DNA from: GWB1-38-13 sp964488535
Lineage (GTDB): Bacteria > Patescibacteriota > Microgenomatia > UBA8517
Length of the DNA stretch: 42,973 bases
Direction: 5' to 3'
Assembly (NCBI GenBank): GCA_964488535.1
Contig: CAZAUT010000009.1
Coordinates: 1 to 42,973, forward strand
Part shown: piece by piece, positions 26,505 through 34,265 of the stretch
Layout: each line of letters opens with the position of its first letter
How positions within the stretch are numbered: the first letter of the stretch is position 1
Position numbers and translations under genes: made by a program
The notes under the pieces: model-generated
Databases searched by the model: none
Told to the model about the DNA's origin: nothing
The model's input: the letters and a program-made list of their open reading frames with translations, nothing else

Positions 26505-27374
26505 ATGACTACGATTATTGATATAAGAGAAAAGATCCAGAGCGTTGCAGCTTTGAGCAATCTTATTGACGCATATGAGGAAATTGCGTCAATCAGGATG
26601 AAAAAGATACGTGATAAAGTTCTTCAGAACCGTATTTATCAGGATGAAATAAATACAATATTCGAACGGGTGAGAAAATCGTATTCGCGGGAAGTGTTTG
26701 CGCTTGCGAGAAACAGAGGAAAATCCAAGCAGATCACATTTATCCCCCATAACGGTAAAAACGTTGCCGTTCTCTTATCGGCAAATACGGGGTTGTACGG
26801 AGAGATTATTCCCGAAACCTACCACATGTTTATGCATGAGGCGAGAGAAACCCAGAGCGAAGTGACGATAATTGGAAAATACGGTTTTCAGCTTTTTCTT
26901 TCGGAAAATATCGGAAAACCATACACCTATTTTGATTTCCCCGATTACGGTGATGATGACGACAAGCTTTATGAAATCATAAAACATATTGTGCAGTATG
27001 AACAGATTCACGTCTTTTTCGGAAAATTCAAAAATATAATTAAACAGGAGCCGACGATGTTGTCGGTAAGCGCGAAGATCGACCTTAATACCGAAGAGGA
27101 AAACGAAGCTTTAGGCAGAGAACATTTTATTTTTGAGCCATCATTGGAGAAAATACTCGTCTTTTTTGAAACACAGATATTTTCATCTTTGTTTCAGCAA
27201 ACAATGAAAGAGTCGCAGTTGTCAAAATATTCGTCAAGATTTGTTGCAATGGATAAAGCAAACACGAATATCGGGGAAGAAATGAAACGGATGTTGGAAG
27301 AAAAGAACAGGATAGCTCACAGTATTTTCAACCGAAAGCAGTTGAATTCCATGGCGGGATTGACGGCCATATAA
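26505..27374 (+). CDS. atpG: F-type ATPase subunit gamma
   Basis: 289 aa, typical length. Central rotor shaft. The N-terminal helix (IREKIQSVAALSNLIDAYEE, IASIRMKKIRDKV) and C-terminal helix (MDKANTNIGEEMKRMLEEKN, RIAHSIFNRKQLNSM) match the antiparallel coiled coil of gamma; the canonical end has MxxAxxNA and NxxRQxxIT. The middle Rossmann-like domain is recognisable (VAVLLSANTGLYGEIIPETY) but divergent. It lies 96 bp after alpha, in a gap holding no gene. Confidence 0.9.
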   Translation: MTTIIDIREKIQSVAALSNLIDAYEEIASIRMKKIRDKVLQNRIYQDEINTIFERVRKSYSREVFALARNRGKSKQITFIPHNGKNVAVLLSANTGLYGEIIPETYHMFMHEARETQSEVTIIGKYGFQLFLSENIGKPYTYFDFPDYGDDDDKLYEIIKHIVQYEQIHVFFGKFKNIIKQEPTMLSVSAKIDLNTEEENEALGREHFIFEPSLEKILVFFETQIFSSLFQQTMKESQLSKYSSRFVAMDKANTNIGEEMKRMLEEKNRIAHSIFNRKQLNSMAGLTAI

Positions 27375-27421
27375 ACACTCCGCGAATTCATGTCCGGGGT
27401 TTTCGTAAACTATTAAAAAAC

Positions 27422-28825
27422 ATGACTAAAAAATTCGGAAAAGTAGTTGGAGTTAAGGGAAATATTGCCGAGGTGGTATTTGAAAAAGACTCACCTTTAA
27501 TAAACGACATTCTAATAGGAGAAAGTAATCCATCGGTGGTTCTTCAGGTATATGTTTCGTCGAAGAACGAAACATATTACTGTTTTATCCTAAGCGGAGT
27601 CGAAAATCTTGTAAGAGGGATGAAGGTCATAAATACAGACAACCCGATCGTCTTTCCTGTGGGGAAGGGGATGCTTGGAAGAGTTGTCGACGTATTCGGT
27701 AACCCTCTTGACGGTAAGGGAAAAATATTGACTGAGGAAAAAGTGCCTATTTATCACGACTATTCCAGTAAAATTACGCCCGTTTCCGAACTCTCGGTAC
27801 TTCAGACGGGTATCAAAGTTATTGATTTGTTTTGTCCTTTAATGAAAGGCGGGAAAATGGGATTGTTCGGAGGCGCGGGTGTTGGAAAAACAATGCTTCT
27901 TACTGAAATCCTGCATAATGTCGTTGGTTCCTCGGGTGGTAAATCGGTTTCCGTGTTTGCAGGCGTAGGGGAAAGGTCGAGAGAAGGGCTTGAACTGTAT
28001 GAAGCGCTTCAAAAAACAAATGCAATGCATCTTTCGACATTGATTTTCGGGACAATGGGAGAGAACCCTGCTGCAAGATTTTTGGCTGCCTACGCTGCGG
28101 TACGTCTGGCGGAGCATTACCGCGACGAAGAAAAAACCGACGTCTTGTTTTTTATAGACAACCTTTTCAGGCTGGCTCAGGCAGGAAATGAACTATCGAC
28201 TTTGATGAATGTCATTCCTTCGGAGGACGGTTATCAGGCGACGCTGGAATCGGAAATGGGATTGTTCCACGAACGTCTTGTATCAACCGAGACTTCGCAT
28301 GTAACCTCGATAGAGGCCATTTATGTTCCGTCGGATGACCTTTTAGACTATTCCGTCCAGTCCATCTTTCCATATCTTGAATCGATAGTCGTACTCTCAA
28401 GAACCGTTTATCAGCAGGGGCTCGTCCCTTCGGTCGATATTCTTGCTTCTTCCTCGGGAGCACTTCATCCTTCCACGGTGGGAGAGTTTCATTATGAAGT
28501 TGCCATCAATGCAAGAAACATTTTGAAAAAAGGGGAAAGTTTGGAACGTATTGTTTCGCTTGTGGGAGAATCGGAACTTTCGCGGGAGGATCAGATTACC
28601 TACAAAAGGGCAAAAAGGATCAGATACTATATGACACAAAATTTCTTCGTTGCCGAGACGCAAAAAGGGCAAAAAGGCGCCTATGTTCCGATAGAAACGA
28701 CAATCAAAGACGTTAACGGAATAATAATGGGTAAATACGACAAAATACCCGAGGATCAATTTATGTATATCGGAAGCGTTTCCGACCTGAAAAATGCAGA
28801 CCAAGCCTCTTACACTAACAATTAA
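27422..28825 (+). CDS. atpD: F-type ATPase subunit beta (catalytic)
   Basis: 467 aa. Catalytic subunit. Intact Walker A GLFGGAGVGKT, catalytic-Glu motif GVGERSREG, Walker B DVLFFIDN and AIYVPSDDLLD. The DELSEED-like lever reads ESELSREDQ. The stretch DYSVQSIFPYLESIVVLSR replaces the canonical PAPATTFAHLDATTVLSR, so the protein is clearly divergent yet keeps the catalytic residues. ATP hydrolysis or synthesis should be possible. The 3' end overlaps the epsilon start by 32 bases. Confidence 0.95.
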   Translation: MTKKFGKVVGVKGNIAEVVFEKDSPLINDILIGESNPSVVLQVYVSSKNETYYCFILSGVENLVRGMKVINTDNPIVFPVGKGMLGRVVDVFGNPLDGKGKILTEEKVPIYHDYSSKITPVSELSVLQTGIKVIDLFCPLMKGGKMGLFGGAGVGKTMLLTEILHNVVGSSGGKSVSVFAGVGERSREGLELYEALQKTNAMHLSTLIFGTMGENPAARFLAAYAAVRLAEHYRDEEKTDVLFFIDNLFRLAQAGNELSTLMNVIPSEDGYQATLESEMGLFHERLVSTETSHVTSIEAIYVPSDDLLDYSVQSIFPYLESIVVLSRTVYQQGLVPSVDILASSSGALHPSTVGEFHYEVAINARNILKKGESLERIVSLVGESELSREDQITYKRAKRIRYYMTQNFFVAETQKGQKGAYVPIETTIKDVNGIIMGKYDKIPEDQFMYIGSVSDLKNADQASYTNN

Positions 28826-29045
28826 ATCAAGAGACGGTATCGTCTTTGGCGGACAGGTAAAATCGGTGACATCCACAAACGATAAAGGCAGATTTGATAT
28901 TCTGCCGAAACACGCAAATTTTATTTCTCTCGTAAAAGATTTTCTTGAGTATGTCGACTCTTCCGATAAAAGAGTAACCATCAAATTCCGGGATGCTGTA
29001 CTGCGGGCGGGTGAGGACAAAGTTGATGTATATATGGGTATTTAA
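28794..29045 (+). CDS. atpC: F-type ATPase subunit epsilon, short form
   Basis: 83 aa. Contains only the N-terminal beta-sandwich (LTLTIKSRDGIVFGGQVKSV, GRFDILPKHANFISLV). The C-terminal two-helix domain of the usual ~135-aa subunit, which inhibits ATP hydrolysis in many bacteria, is absent. It starts inside the beta gene (32-base overlap), implying translational coupling. Last gene of the cluster. Confidence 0.87.
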   Translation: MQTKPLTLTIKSRDGIVFGGQVKSVTSTNDKGRFDILPKHANFISLVKDFLEYVDSSDKRVTIKFRDAVLRAGEDKVDVYMGI

Positions 29046-29579
29046 GAATAAATATGTATATATAGCTATGCAATTTACGTATCTTTCAATAAAGTCATCC
29101 GAAGACCGTTCAGATATTTCCGGACTGCGGAAAATATGAGTATATCTTAAGAAATTTGTCAAGCCCCTTTTTGCAAAGAGTTGAATAAATATGGGATTGC
29201 CGGAAATTTATATTGGCAGACCTGCAGGCCGACTGCCAGAAATATTTAGCCGATTTTTTCCCGGTTAATTCGGAAATTCTTACTAAAAGTTGTTTTACAA
29301 AATATATAATTATTATAACCATTATAACTGTTATGGGGTTAGTTTAACGACCTGGATGGAAGTATATTTTGACAATGAACGTATAGATTTCCGAGATTGG
29401 ATTAAAATACCAAATCTCCTCAAATCTGCTGAAATTGGGAAAATATAGGGTTTAAATAAGCTCATTGGAAAAAACAGAATTGATTCAGGACAACACGGGA
29501 TTGTTCCCATTCCTGTGTCTTTCTGTCAATACCCCGTTTATTCCCGTGTGCTTCTTATGTATAATTAACCTCAATAACA
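29046..29579 (+). promoter_or_regulatory. Intergenic region with leuS promoter
   Basis: 534 bases without a supported gene. A TGGCAG / CTGCCA hairpin around a CCTGCAGG core lies near 29210-29245 and may follow the end of the ATPase transcript, though no T-run adjoins it. TATAAT at 29560-29565 lies 14 bases before the leuS ATG with only a weak -35 (TTTATT), so leuS mRNA would be almost leaderless. No T-box core (TGGNACC with flanking G-run) was seen here. Confidence 0.45.
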
Positions 29580-32531
29580 ATGAAGAAGTACGATCATAAA
29601 CAAGGTTCATATGACCATAAGCGAATTGAGAAGCACTGGCAAAAGATGTGGGAAAAAGAAGGCATATATTCACCCAAACTGAGTAGTGATAAAAAGAAAT
29701 TTTATAACCTCTGGATGTTTCCATATCCTTCCGCAGAGGGAGTGCATGTTGGAACAATGTTTTCCTCAACAGGCGGGGATGTTTTTGGCAGGTTCATGCG
29801 TATGAACGGTTACAATGTATTTCAGCCGATCGGTTTCGATTCTTTCGGTATTCATTCCGAGAATTATGCCTTAAAGATTGGAGAAAATCCCAAAAATACA
29901 CTAAAACGGACACTTCCTCATTTCAGGGATCAGTTCAAAATGATCGGACATGGTTACGACTGGACGCGCACATTGACCACATCTGATATAGATTATTATA
30001 AATGGACACAGTGGTTGTTTACCCAGATGTTTAAAGCGGGTCTCGCATATAAAAAAAGGGCCAATGTGAACTGGTGTCCGTCGTGTAAAACCGTCTTGGC
30101 AGACGAACAGGTGGTGACGCCCGCAGCAGCCGGGAAAGAACCAAGAAACGCTGAAGGAGAAGTTCAGCCAGTGAAAGAAGGAATGGACGTCTGCGAACGC
30201 TGCGGAACATTAATCGAGAAAAGAGAGCTGGAGCAATGGTTTTTCAAAATTACGGATTATGCGGACAAACTCCTTGACGGATTGTTGCAAATAAGGTGGC
30301 CGGAAAAGATCAAAACAGCGCAAAAAAACTGGATCGGGCGCTCGGAGGGAGCTATGATTGAATTCGAAATTTCTAACCCTAAGAATCTTAAGAACCTTAA
30401 CGGTCTTAAGACCGTTTCCGTCTTTACCACCCGTCCCGATACTTTATACGGCGCAACTTTTTTGGTTGTTTCGCCTAAGTATGCACAGAAATATCTACTT
30501 ATACACACAAAAGCGGACAATAAAGAATCTCTTGCAAAATATATAAAAGAGCATATTTCAAATACGTCAAATTTGTCCAATCAGTCCAATTTGTCTAATC
30601 AAAAGGAGAAATCTGGAATCGATACCGGCCTGAAAGCTATTAATCCCGCAACAAGTAGGGAAATCCCGATATTCGTCTCCGACTATGTTTTGGATGAATA
30701 CGGCACGGGTGCAATTATGGCTGTTCCCGCCCACGATGAACGCGACTTTGATTTTGCAAAAAAATACGGATTGCCTATCATAGAGGTCATTAAAGGAGGA
30801 GATGTTAATAAGGGATGCTACATAGGGGAAGGGGAAATAGTTAATTCCGGACACTGGAACGGATTGAAATATCCTGATGGTAGCACAAAGATACTATCCG
30901 ATATAGAAAAGAATGGATGGGGAGTGAGAAAATCGCAATATCATCTGCGCGACTGGTTAATATCAAGACAGCGTTATTGGGGGCCACCGATTCCGATGGT
31001 CTACTGCGAAACATGCGCTCGTGAGGGAAAAACATATTTTACTGAAGAAATTAAGATTTTAATAAATAAAGAAGACACAGACTGTCATTCTGAACGAAGT
31101 GAAGAATCTCACTCTAACTACCCTTACAACCCTCTGAATTCCCCTAATGCATATAGAAAATATCCCGCAGAGCAGGATCCCGCCATGCGGGAGAAAATTG
31201 AAAATGGAAAATCCGACGACCGTTGGTTATCTGCCGGCTGGTTCCCTGTCCCCGAAGCCGATTTGCCTGTGGTTCTTCCTGATATTACTGATTTCAAACC
31301 CGAAGGAACGGGTAAGGGGCCTTTAGCGAAACATCCGGAGTTTTATAAAACTAAATGCCCGGAGTGCGGCGGGGAAGCAGTTCGCGAAACCGATGTTTCG
31401 GACACATTTTTGGATTCCGCGTGGTACTTCTTAAGATATCCAAGTGTTACAAATCAAAAATCAATAATCAAAAATCAAAATGAAAAATCAAATAATAAAT
31501 TAGAAAATGTCCCGCAGAACGGGATCCCGCCATGCGGGAGAAAATGGCAAATGGAAAATTTACCTTGGGATCCAAAGATAACAAAAGATTGGTTTCCTGT
31601 TGATCTTTACTTCGGCGGGGCGGAGCATGCAGTTCTTCACTTGATGTATTCCCGCTTTGTCTGGAAAATGCTAATCGATAATGGATATTTGGACAAAAAT
31701 CTCGGATACGAACCCTTTCCTTGGTTTTATGCGCATGGACTGATGATCAAAGACGGCGCAAAAATGAGTAAAAGCAAAGGAAATGTTGTTAACCCGGACG
31801 AATATATTGAGAAATTTGGAGCCGATACTCTGAGATTATACCTGATGTTTATGGGGCCGATGGACGGATATCCCGACTTCAGAGACACGGGAATCGAGGG
31901 TATGAGAAAGTTTGTTGACCGTATTTGGAGTTTATTTCAAAATGTAAACGATCAATCTGAAGCAAGAAATGCACAACTTGATATCAAAATGCATCAAACC
32001 ATAAAAAGGGTGACGGAAGACATAAAAGATTTCAAATATAATACGGCGATCGCGGCGATCATGGAGTATGTCAACGTTTTGAGGGGACTGGTTACAAAAA
32101 AAGAACCTCTTAGAAGTGATTATGTAGTCACTCTGATATTGTTACTTGCTCCTTTCACCCCTCATCTGGCGGAGGAAGTATGGATGAAATTAAATGTATC
32201 AAAATTAGGAAAGGTACCAAAGGTATCAAAGGCTATTGATACTTCTGATACTTTAAAATCCTTTGATACTTCGTCTTCTGTCCATACCCAACCTTGGCCA
32301 AAGTATGACCCCAAGTTTGTAATTGAAGAAAAGATTACTATTCCCATTCAAATTAACGGAAAACTGCGTGGAATAATCGAGATCGATGCGGGTAACAAGG
32401 ATGATGAAAAATTTGTACTTGCAGAGTCAAAGTGTATCGAAAGGATACAAAAGTGGTTGGTTGATGGAAAAGTTGTTAAGGAAATTTACATCCCAGGCCG
32501 GCTGGTGAACTTCGTAATTGGCCGGTCCTGA
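29580..32531 (+). CDS. leuS: Leucyl-tRNA synthetase with several repeat-derived insertions
   Basis: 983 aa, well above the ~800-880 usual for bacterial LeuRS. Charges tRNA-Leu. Seen: N-terminal WMFPYPSAEGVHVGT (HIGH-like signature with Thr as last residue), zinc-type motifs CPSC...CERCG, editing-domain TTRPDTLYG and GTGAIMAVPAHDERD, AGWFPVPEADLPVVLP, DTFLDSAWYFLRY, KMSKSKGNVVNPDEY, and C-terminal IQINGKLRG and IYIPGRLVNFVI. The extra length comes from in-frame nucleotide repeats at 30374-30418, 30558-30600, 31082-31207, 31451-31559 and 32209-32278. They lie in loops between conserved blocks, so the enzyme is probably functional. It has its own promoter; a degraded copy of the 3' end lies at 33150-33254. 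Confidence 0.96.
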   Translation: MKKYDHKQGSYDHKRIEKHWQKMWEKEGIYSPKLSSDKKKFYNLWMFPYPSAEGVHVGTMFSSTGGDVFGRFMRMNGYNVFQPIGFDSFGIHSENYALKIGENPKNTLKRTLPHFRDQFKMIGHGYDWTRTLTTSDIDYYKWTQWLFTQMFKAGLAYKKRANVNWCPSCKTVLADEQVVTPAAAGKEPRNAEGEVQPVKEGMDVCERCGTLIEKRELEQWFFKITDYADKLLDGLLQIRWPEKIKTAQKNWIGRSEGAMIEFEISNPKNLKNLNGLKTVSVFTTRPDTLYGATFLVVSPKYAQKYLLIHTKADNKESLAKYIKEHISNTSNLSNQSNLSNQKEKSGIDTGLKAINPATSREIPIFVSDYVLDEYGTGAIMAVPAHDERDFDFAKKYGLPIIEVIKGGDVNKGCYIGEGEIVNSGHWNGLKYPDGSTKILSDIEKNGWGVRKSQYHLRDWLISRQRYWGPPIPMVYCETCAREGKTYFTEEIKILINKEDTDCHSERSEESHSNYPYNPLNSPNAYRKYPAEQDPAMREKIENGKSDDRWLSAGWFPVPEADLPVVLPDITDFKPEGTGKGPLAKHPEFYKTKCPECGGEAVRETDVSDTFLDSAWYFLRYPSVTNQKSIIKNQNEKSNNKLENVPQNGIPPCGRKWQMENLPWDPKITKDWFPVDLYFGGAEHAVLHLMYSRFVWKMLIDNGYLDKNLGYEPFPWFYAHGLMIKDGAKMSKSKGNVVNPDEYIEKFGADTLRLYLMFMGPMDGYPDFRDTGIEGMRKFVDRIWSLFQNVNDQSEARNAQLDIKMHQTIKRVTEDIKDFKYNTAIAAIMEYVNVLRGLVTKKEPLRSDYVVTLILLLAPFTPHLAEEVWMKLNVSKLGKVPKVSKAIDTSDTLKSFDTSSSVHTQPWPKYDPKFVIEEKITIPIQINGKLRGIIEIDAGNKDDEKFVLAESKCIERIQKWLVDGKVVKEIYIPGRLVNFVIGRS
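30374..30418 (+). repeat. TTAAGAACC repeat and 16-bp palindrome inserted in leuS
   Basis: Contains repeated CTTAAGAA/CCTTAA words ending in the perfect palindrome ACGGTCTTAAGACCGT (30400-30415). Encodes PKNLKNLNGLK, which interrupts the start of the editing-domain sequence. Confidence 0.55.
30558..30600 (+). repeat. 9-bp minisatellite (GTCCAATTT) inserted in leuS
   Basis: Tandem 9-mers of the form GTCCAATTT / GTCTAATC encode SNLSNQSNLSNQ at about residues 327-341. The same 9-mer family occurs at 35112-35140, 36184-36219 and 37841-37884. Confidence 0.7.
31082..31207 (+). repeat. Two short repeat elements inserted in leuS
   Basis: 31082-31114 encodes CHSERSEESHS, a translation I know from a widespread bacterial nucleotide repeat. 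31161-31207 carries a CCCGC...GCGGG palindromic element with GGATCCCGCCATGCGGG as core and encodes PAEQDPAMREKIENG. The same element recurs at 31509-31556 in another reading frame. Confidence 0.75.
31451..31559 (+). repeat. Low-complexity and palindromic repeat inserted in leuS, second copy
   Basis: AATCAAAAATCAATAATC-type repeats are followed by the CCCGCAG...GGATCCCGCCATGCGGG element (31509-31540). Here the element is read as VPQNGIPPCGRKWQMEN, one frame off the copy at 31161-31207. Confidence 0.75.
32209..32278 (+). repeat. GGTATCAAAGG inverted-repeat element inserted in leuS
   Basis: GTATCAAAGG (32223-32232) and CCTTTGATAC (32260-32269) are a perfect 10-bp inverted repeat with further GATACTT units between. 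Encodes VPKVSKAIDTSDTLKSFDTS near residue 880, in the C-terminal part. Confidence 0.6.
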
Positions 32532-32661
32532 GCAAGGCAGAAGGGGGAGCTTCGTGGTCTTCTGATTTCCCATAAACTCACATAAAGTCCTTTAGATATG
32601 ACTGATTAAGATCCGCAAATCTATCGGAAACTGAAGTTTATTTTTGGAAGTATTGTCTTTA

Positions 32662-32997
32662 TTAATGGGTCCAAAATCTGTGAGTTCTTGAAAGTGAAGC
32701 CGAGTACGGCGGATGATTTGGATCTGCGACTGTCGTGCAATATGCCCCTTCTATTACTTCAAGTGCAACCGTCGCTCCTTGCTGGTTTCGACCAATTACT
32801 TTGAGCGTACCGTCATATGCCTCGGAAAGCATATTTGATATGACCGCATCCCTAAGACCCATTGCTCGTGCCCGTCTGATTAGCGCTTTTCGAGCTTGGG
32901 TGCATTTTTTACACATTCTGTCGCACGATTCAATAACTGTTTTTGTCGATCCGTCTGGATTTGGAAGCGTGCATTTGCGTCCTTTTTCTTGATTCAT
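32662..32997 (-). CDS. Small Cys-containing hypothetical protein
   Basis: 111 aa, soluble, no signal peptide. The N-terminal half has four cysteines (CTLP, ESCDRMCKKC) that could bind a metal, next to a basic stretch (ARKALIRRARAMGLR). The C-terminal half is beta-rich (GTLKVIGRNQQGATVALEVI). No family recognised. Reality is supported by a consensus-like promoter just upstream and lack of repeat content. Leftward, opposite to leuS. Confidence 0.6.
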   Translation of the reverse strand: MNQEKGRKCTLPNPDGSTKTVIESCDRMCKKCTQARKALIRRARAMGLRDAVISNMLSEAYDGTLKVIGRNQQGATVALEVIEGAYCTTVADPNHPPYSASLSRTHRFWTH

Positions 32998-33011
32998 ATA
33001 ACAACTGCATT

Positions 33012-33040
33012 ATTATAGGCTTTCATACATTCGAAATCAA
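33012..33040 (-). promoter_or_regulatory. Promoter of the small Cys-containing gene
   Basis: On the minus strand TTGATT (33040-33035), a 17-bp spacer and TATAAT (33017-33012), with the -10 ending 14 bases before the ATG at 32997. One of the best-formed promoters in the window. Confidence 0.65.
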
Positions 33041-33149
33041 GACCGCAACAATACTTTTTATGCTTTGTGTCGGTATAACAAAGTGTCTTTCAGAAAAGAT
33101 GAAGTTTTAATCTTTGATTTTAATAAACCTTGGACATCTGATTTCTGCT

Positions 33150-33254
33150 TGTTCGGGAGTTGTAAAAGGACAAAAATGGATCAAGGGATATGAGATTAAA
33201 AAGGAGATCTATGCTAAGGGAAGGCTTGTCAATTTTGTAATTGACAACTCCTGA
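33150..33254 (+). pseudogene. Relic of a leuS 3' end
   Basis: Translating 33150-33254 gives CSGVVKGQKWIKGYEIKKEI, then YAKGRLVNFVIDNS and a TGA stop. This parallels the true LeuRS end (CIERIQKWLVDGKVVKEIYI, PGRLVNFVIGRS). No upstream open frame exists, so only the last ~34 codons survive. It lies 620 bp past the leuS stop, suggesting an old duplication or recombination. Confidence 0.7.
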
Positions 33255-33391
33255 GTTTATCGAAGGATTGATTAATTGGATTGGTTAATTTTGTAGATTA
33301 GCTAAACTTTAATTTCCTCTGACATCCCTTAAACCCCATAAGAAGCGCTTAAGTTTTCTTAAATCATCTAATGTAACTAAAAATTCATTAA

Positions 33392-33646
33392 TTAGGGATT
33401 TTTTGGTATTATACCTACATAAGCGGTGCAGTCCTCTTCGGCTTCCTCGGAAGTGCCATACCTGCAAGCACGCCTCTTTGTTTTAACAGAATTACCATCC
33501 TCATCTGTTACGGAAAATGCATCACTCATTGATACACAGCACCCGAGCAAGTTATCGCATGTCCTGCCCGATCTAATAGGAAACCCGCAAAAGTTCTTCC
33601 AGACATAAAAGGTTTCAGATTGATATTTACAAAATTTTTCAGCCAT
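33392..33646 (-). CDS. Small Cys-rich hypothetical protein
   Basis: 84 aa with seven cysteines (KFCKYQ, NFCGFP, TCDNLLGCC, RRACRYG, EEDCTAY) and no membrane helix. The cysteine spacing hints at a metal-binding or disulfide-stabilised fold. No family recognised. TTGACA is present on the minus strand upstream, but its spacing to a -10 is not good, so expression is uncertain. Confidence 0.5.
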   Translation of the reverse strand: MAEKFCKYQSETFYVWKNFCGFPIRSGRTCDNLLGCCVSMSDAFSVTDEDGNSVKTKRRACRYGTSEEAEEDCTAYVGIIPKNP

Positions 33647-34011
33647 TATAGGGTATTTTACTTCTTCTTCTTCTTGTCAAGAATGGGGAGGATATAAAGA
33701 TACTAAGATATTAAGTGCAGGCACAAAGTTGTGGAATACGAAGAAAAATGGTAAAAACACTTTGTGGGTGCAAACGTCTTTCACTTTTGGAGTGAGCATT
33801 AAGCATTAAGTGACGACTTTAATAATTTAACAATGCAACAATTTAGCAATTTGACTTGGCAAAGCGACTTCAGAATCTTTCCCTCAATCACTCAATCTCT
33901 TAATCACTTTGTCTTTATGTGGACCATGGCGGATTCGACAATTCCACTTTTCGGAATTGGGCTTTCTCCAACCTTTCCGCAATGTTCACCCCGTTAGATA
34001 GTTGTGGACCT
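33647..34011. other. Region without a supported gene; degenerate repeats and a tRNA-like fragment
   Basis: Contains a decayed CACTT/GGAGTG palindrome (about 33780-33796), an AAGCATTAAGCATTAAG run and AT-rich text. On the minus strand near 33945-33919 a decayed tRNA 3' end is suggested by TCGAATCC followed by GGTCCAC. Rightward frames through this and the tRNA area translate tRNA sequence and are not real genes. Confidence 0.5.
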
Positions 34012-34046
34012 AGCCGGAATCGAACCGGCAACTTACCCACTTATAG
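34012..34046 (-). pseudogene. tRNA 3'-half fragment
   Basis: Minus strand: an intact T-arm GCCGG-TTCGATT-CCGGC is followed by acceptor 3' strand TAGGTCC and discriminator A. The D-arm, anticodon arm and 5' acceptor strand are missing; the preceding bases belong to the end of tRNA-Ala. It is only about 70% similar to the tRNA-Ala 3' end, so it is not a simple tandem duplicate. Confidence 0.6.
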
Positions 34047-34053
34047 TACTCGG

Positions 34054-34124
34054 TGGACTCACCGGGAATTGAACCCGGAACTTACCCATGCGAAGGGTAT
34101 ATTATACCGTTTAACTACGAGCCC
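34054..34124 (-). tRNA. tRNA-Ala (anticodon CGC)
   Basis: 71 nt. Acceptor GGGCTCG pairs with TGAGTCC, giving G3:U70, the alanine identity pair. Anticodon arm TACCC-TTCGCAT-GGGTA with anticodon CGC; T-arm CCGGG-TTCAATT-CCCGG; discriminator A. CCA is not encoded. Confidence 0.9.
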
Positions 34125-34265
34125 CCAGAACTTAATTATACACCAAATTCACCCTTAAGTGACTTAAGTACCCAAAGAAACCTAATCACTTAATCCCTCA
34201 ATCACTTTCTCCCTACTTATCTCTTATCTCTTGTCTCTTATCGCTTATTTTTCTACAATGAAATC

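Noticed and set aside
29046..29579. A T-box or other riboswitch in front of leuS
   Set aside because: No TGGNACC core with flanking helices and no terminator before the start; the promoter appears to lie only about 15 bases upstream.
33919..34158. Rightward 79-codon open frame across the tRNA-Ala region
   Set aside because: It is the antisense translation of tRNA sequence (GPSRNRTGNLP, HRELNPELTHAKGI), a well-known artefact.
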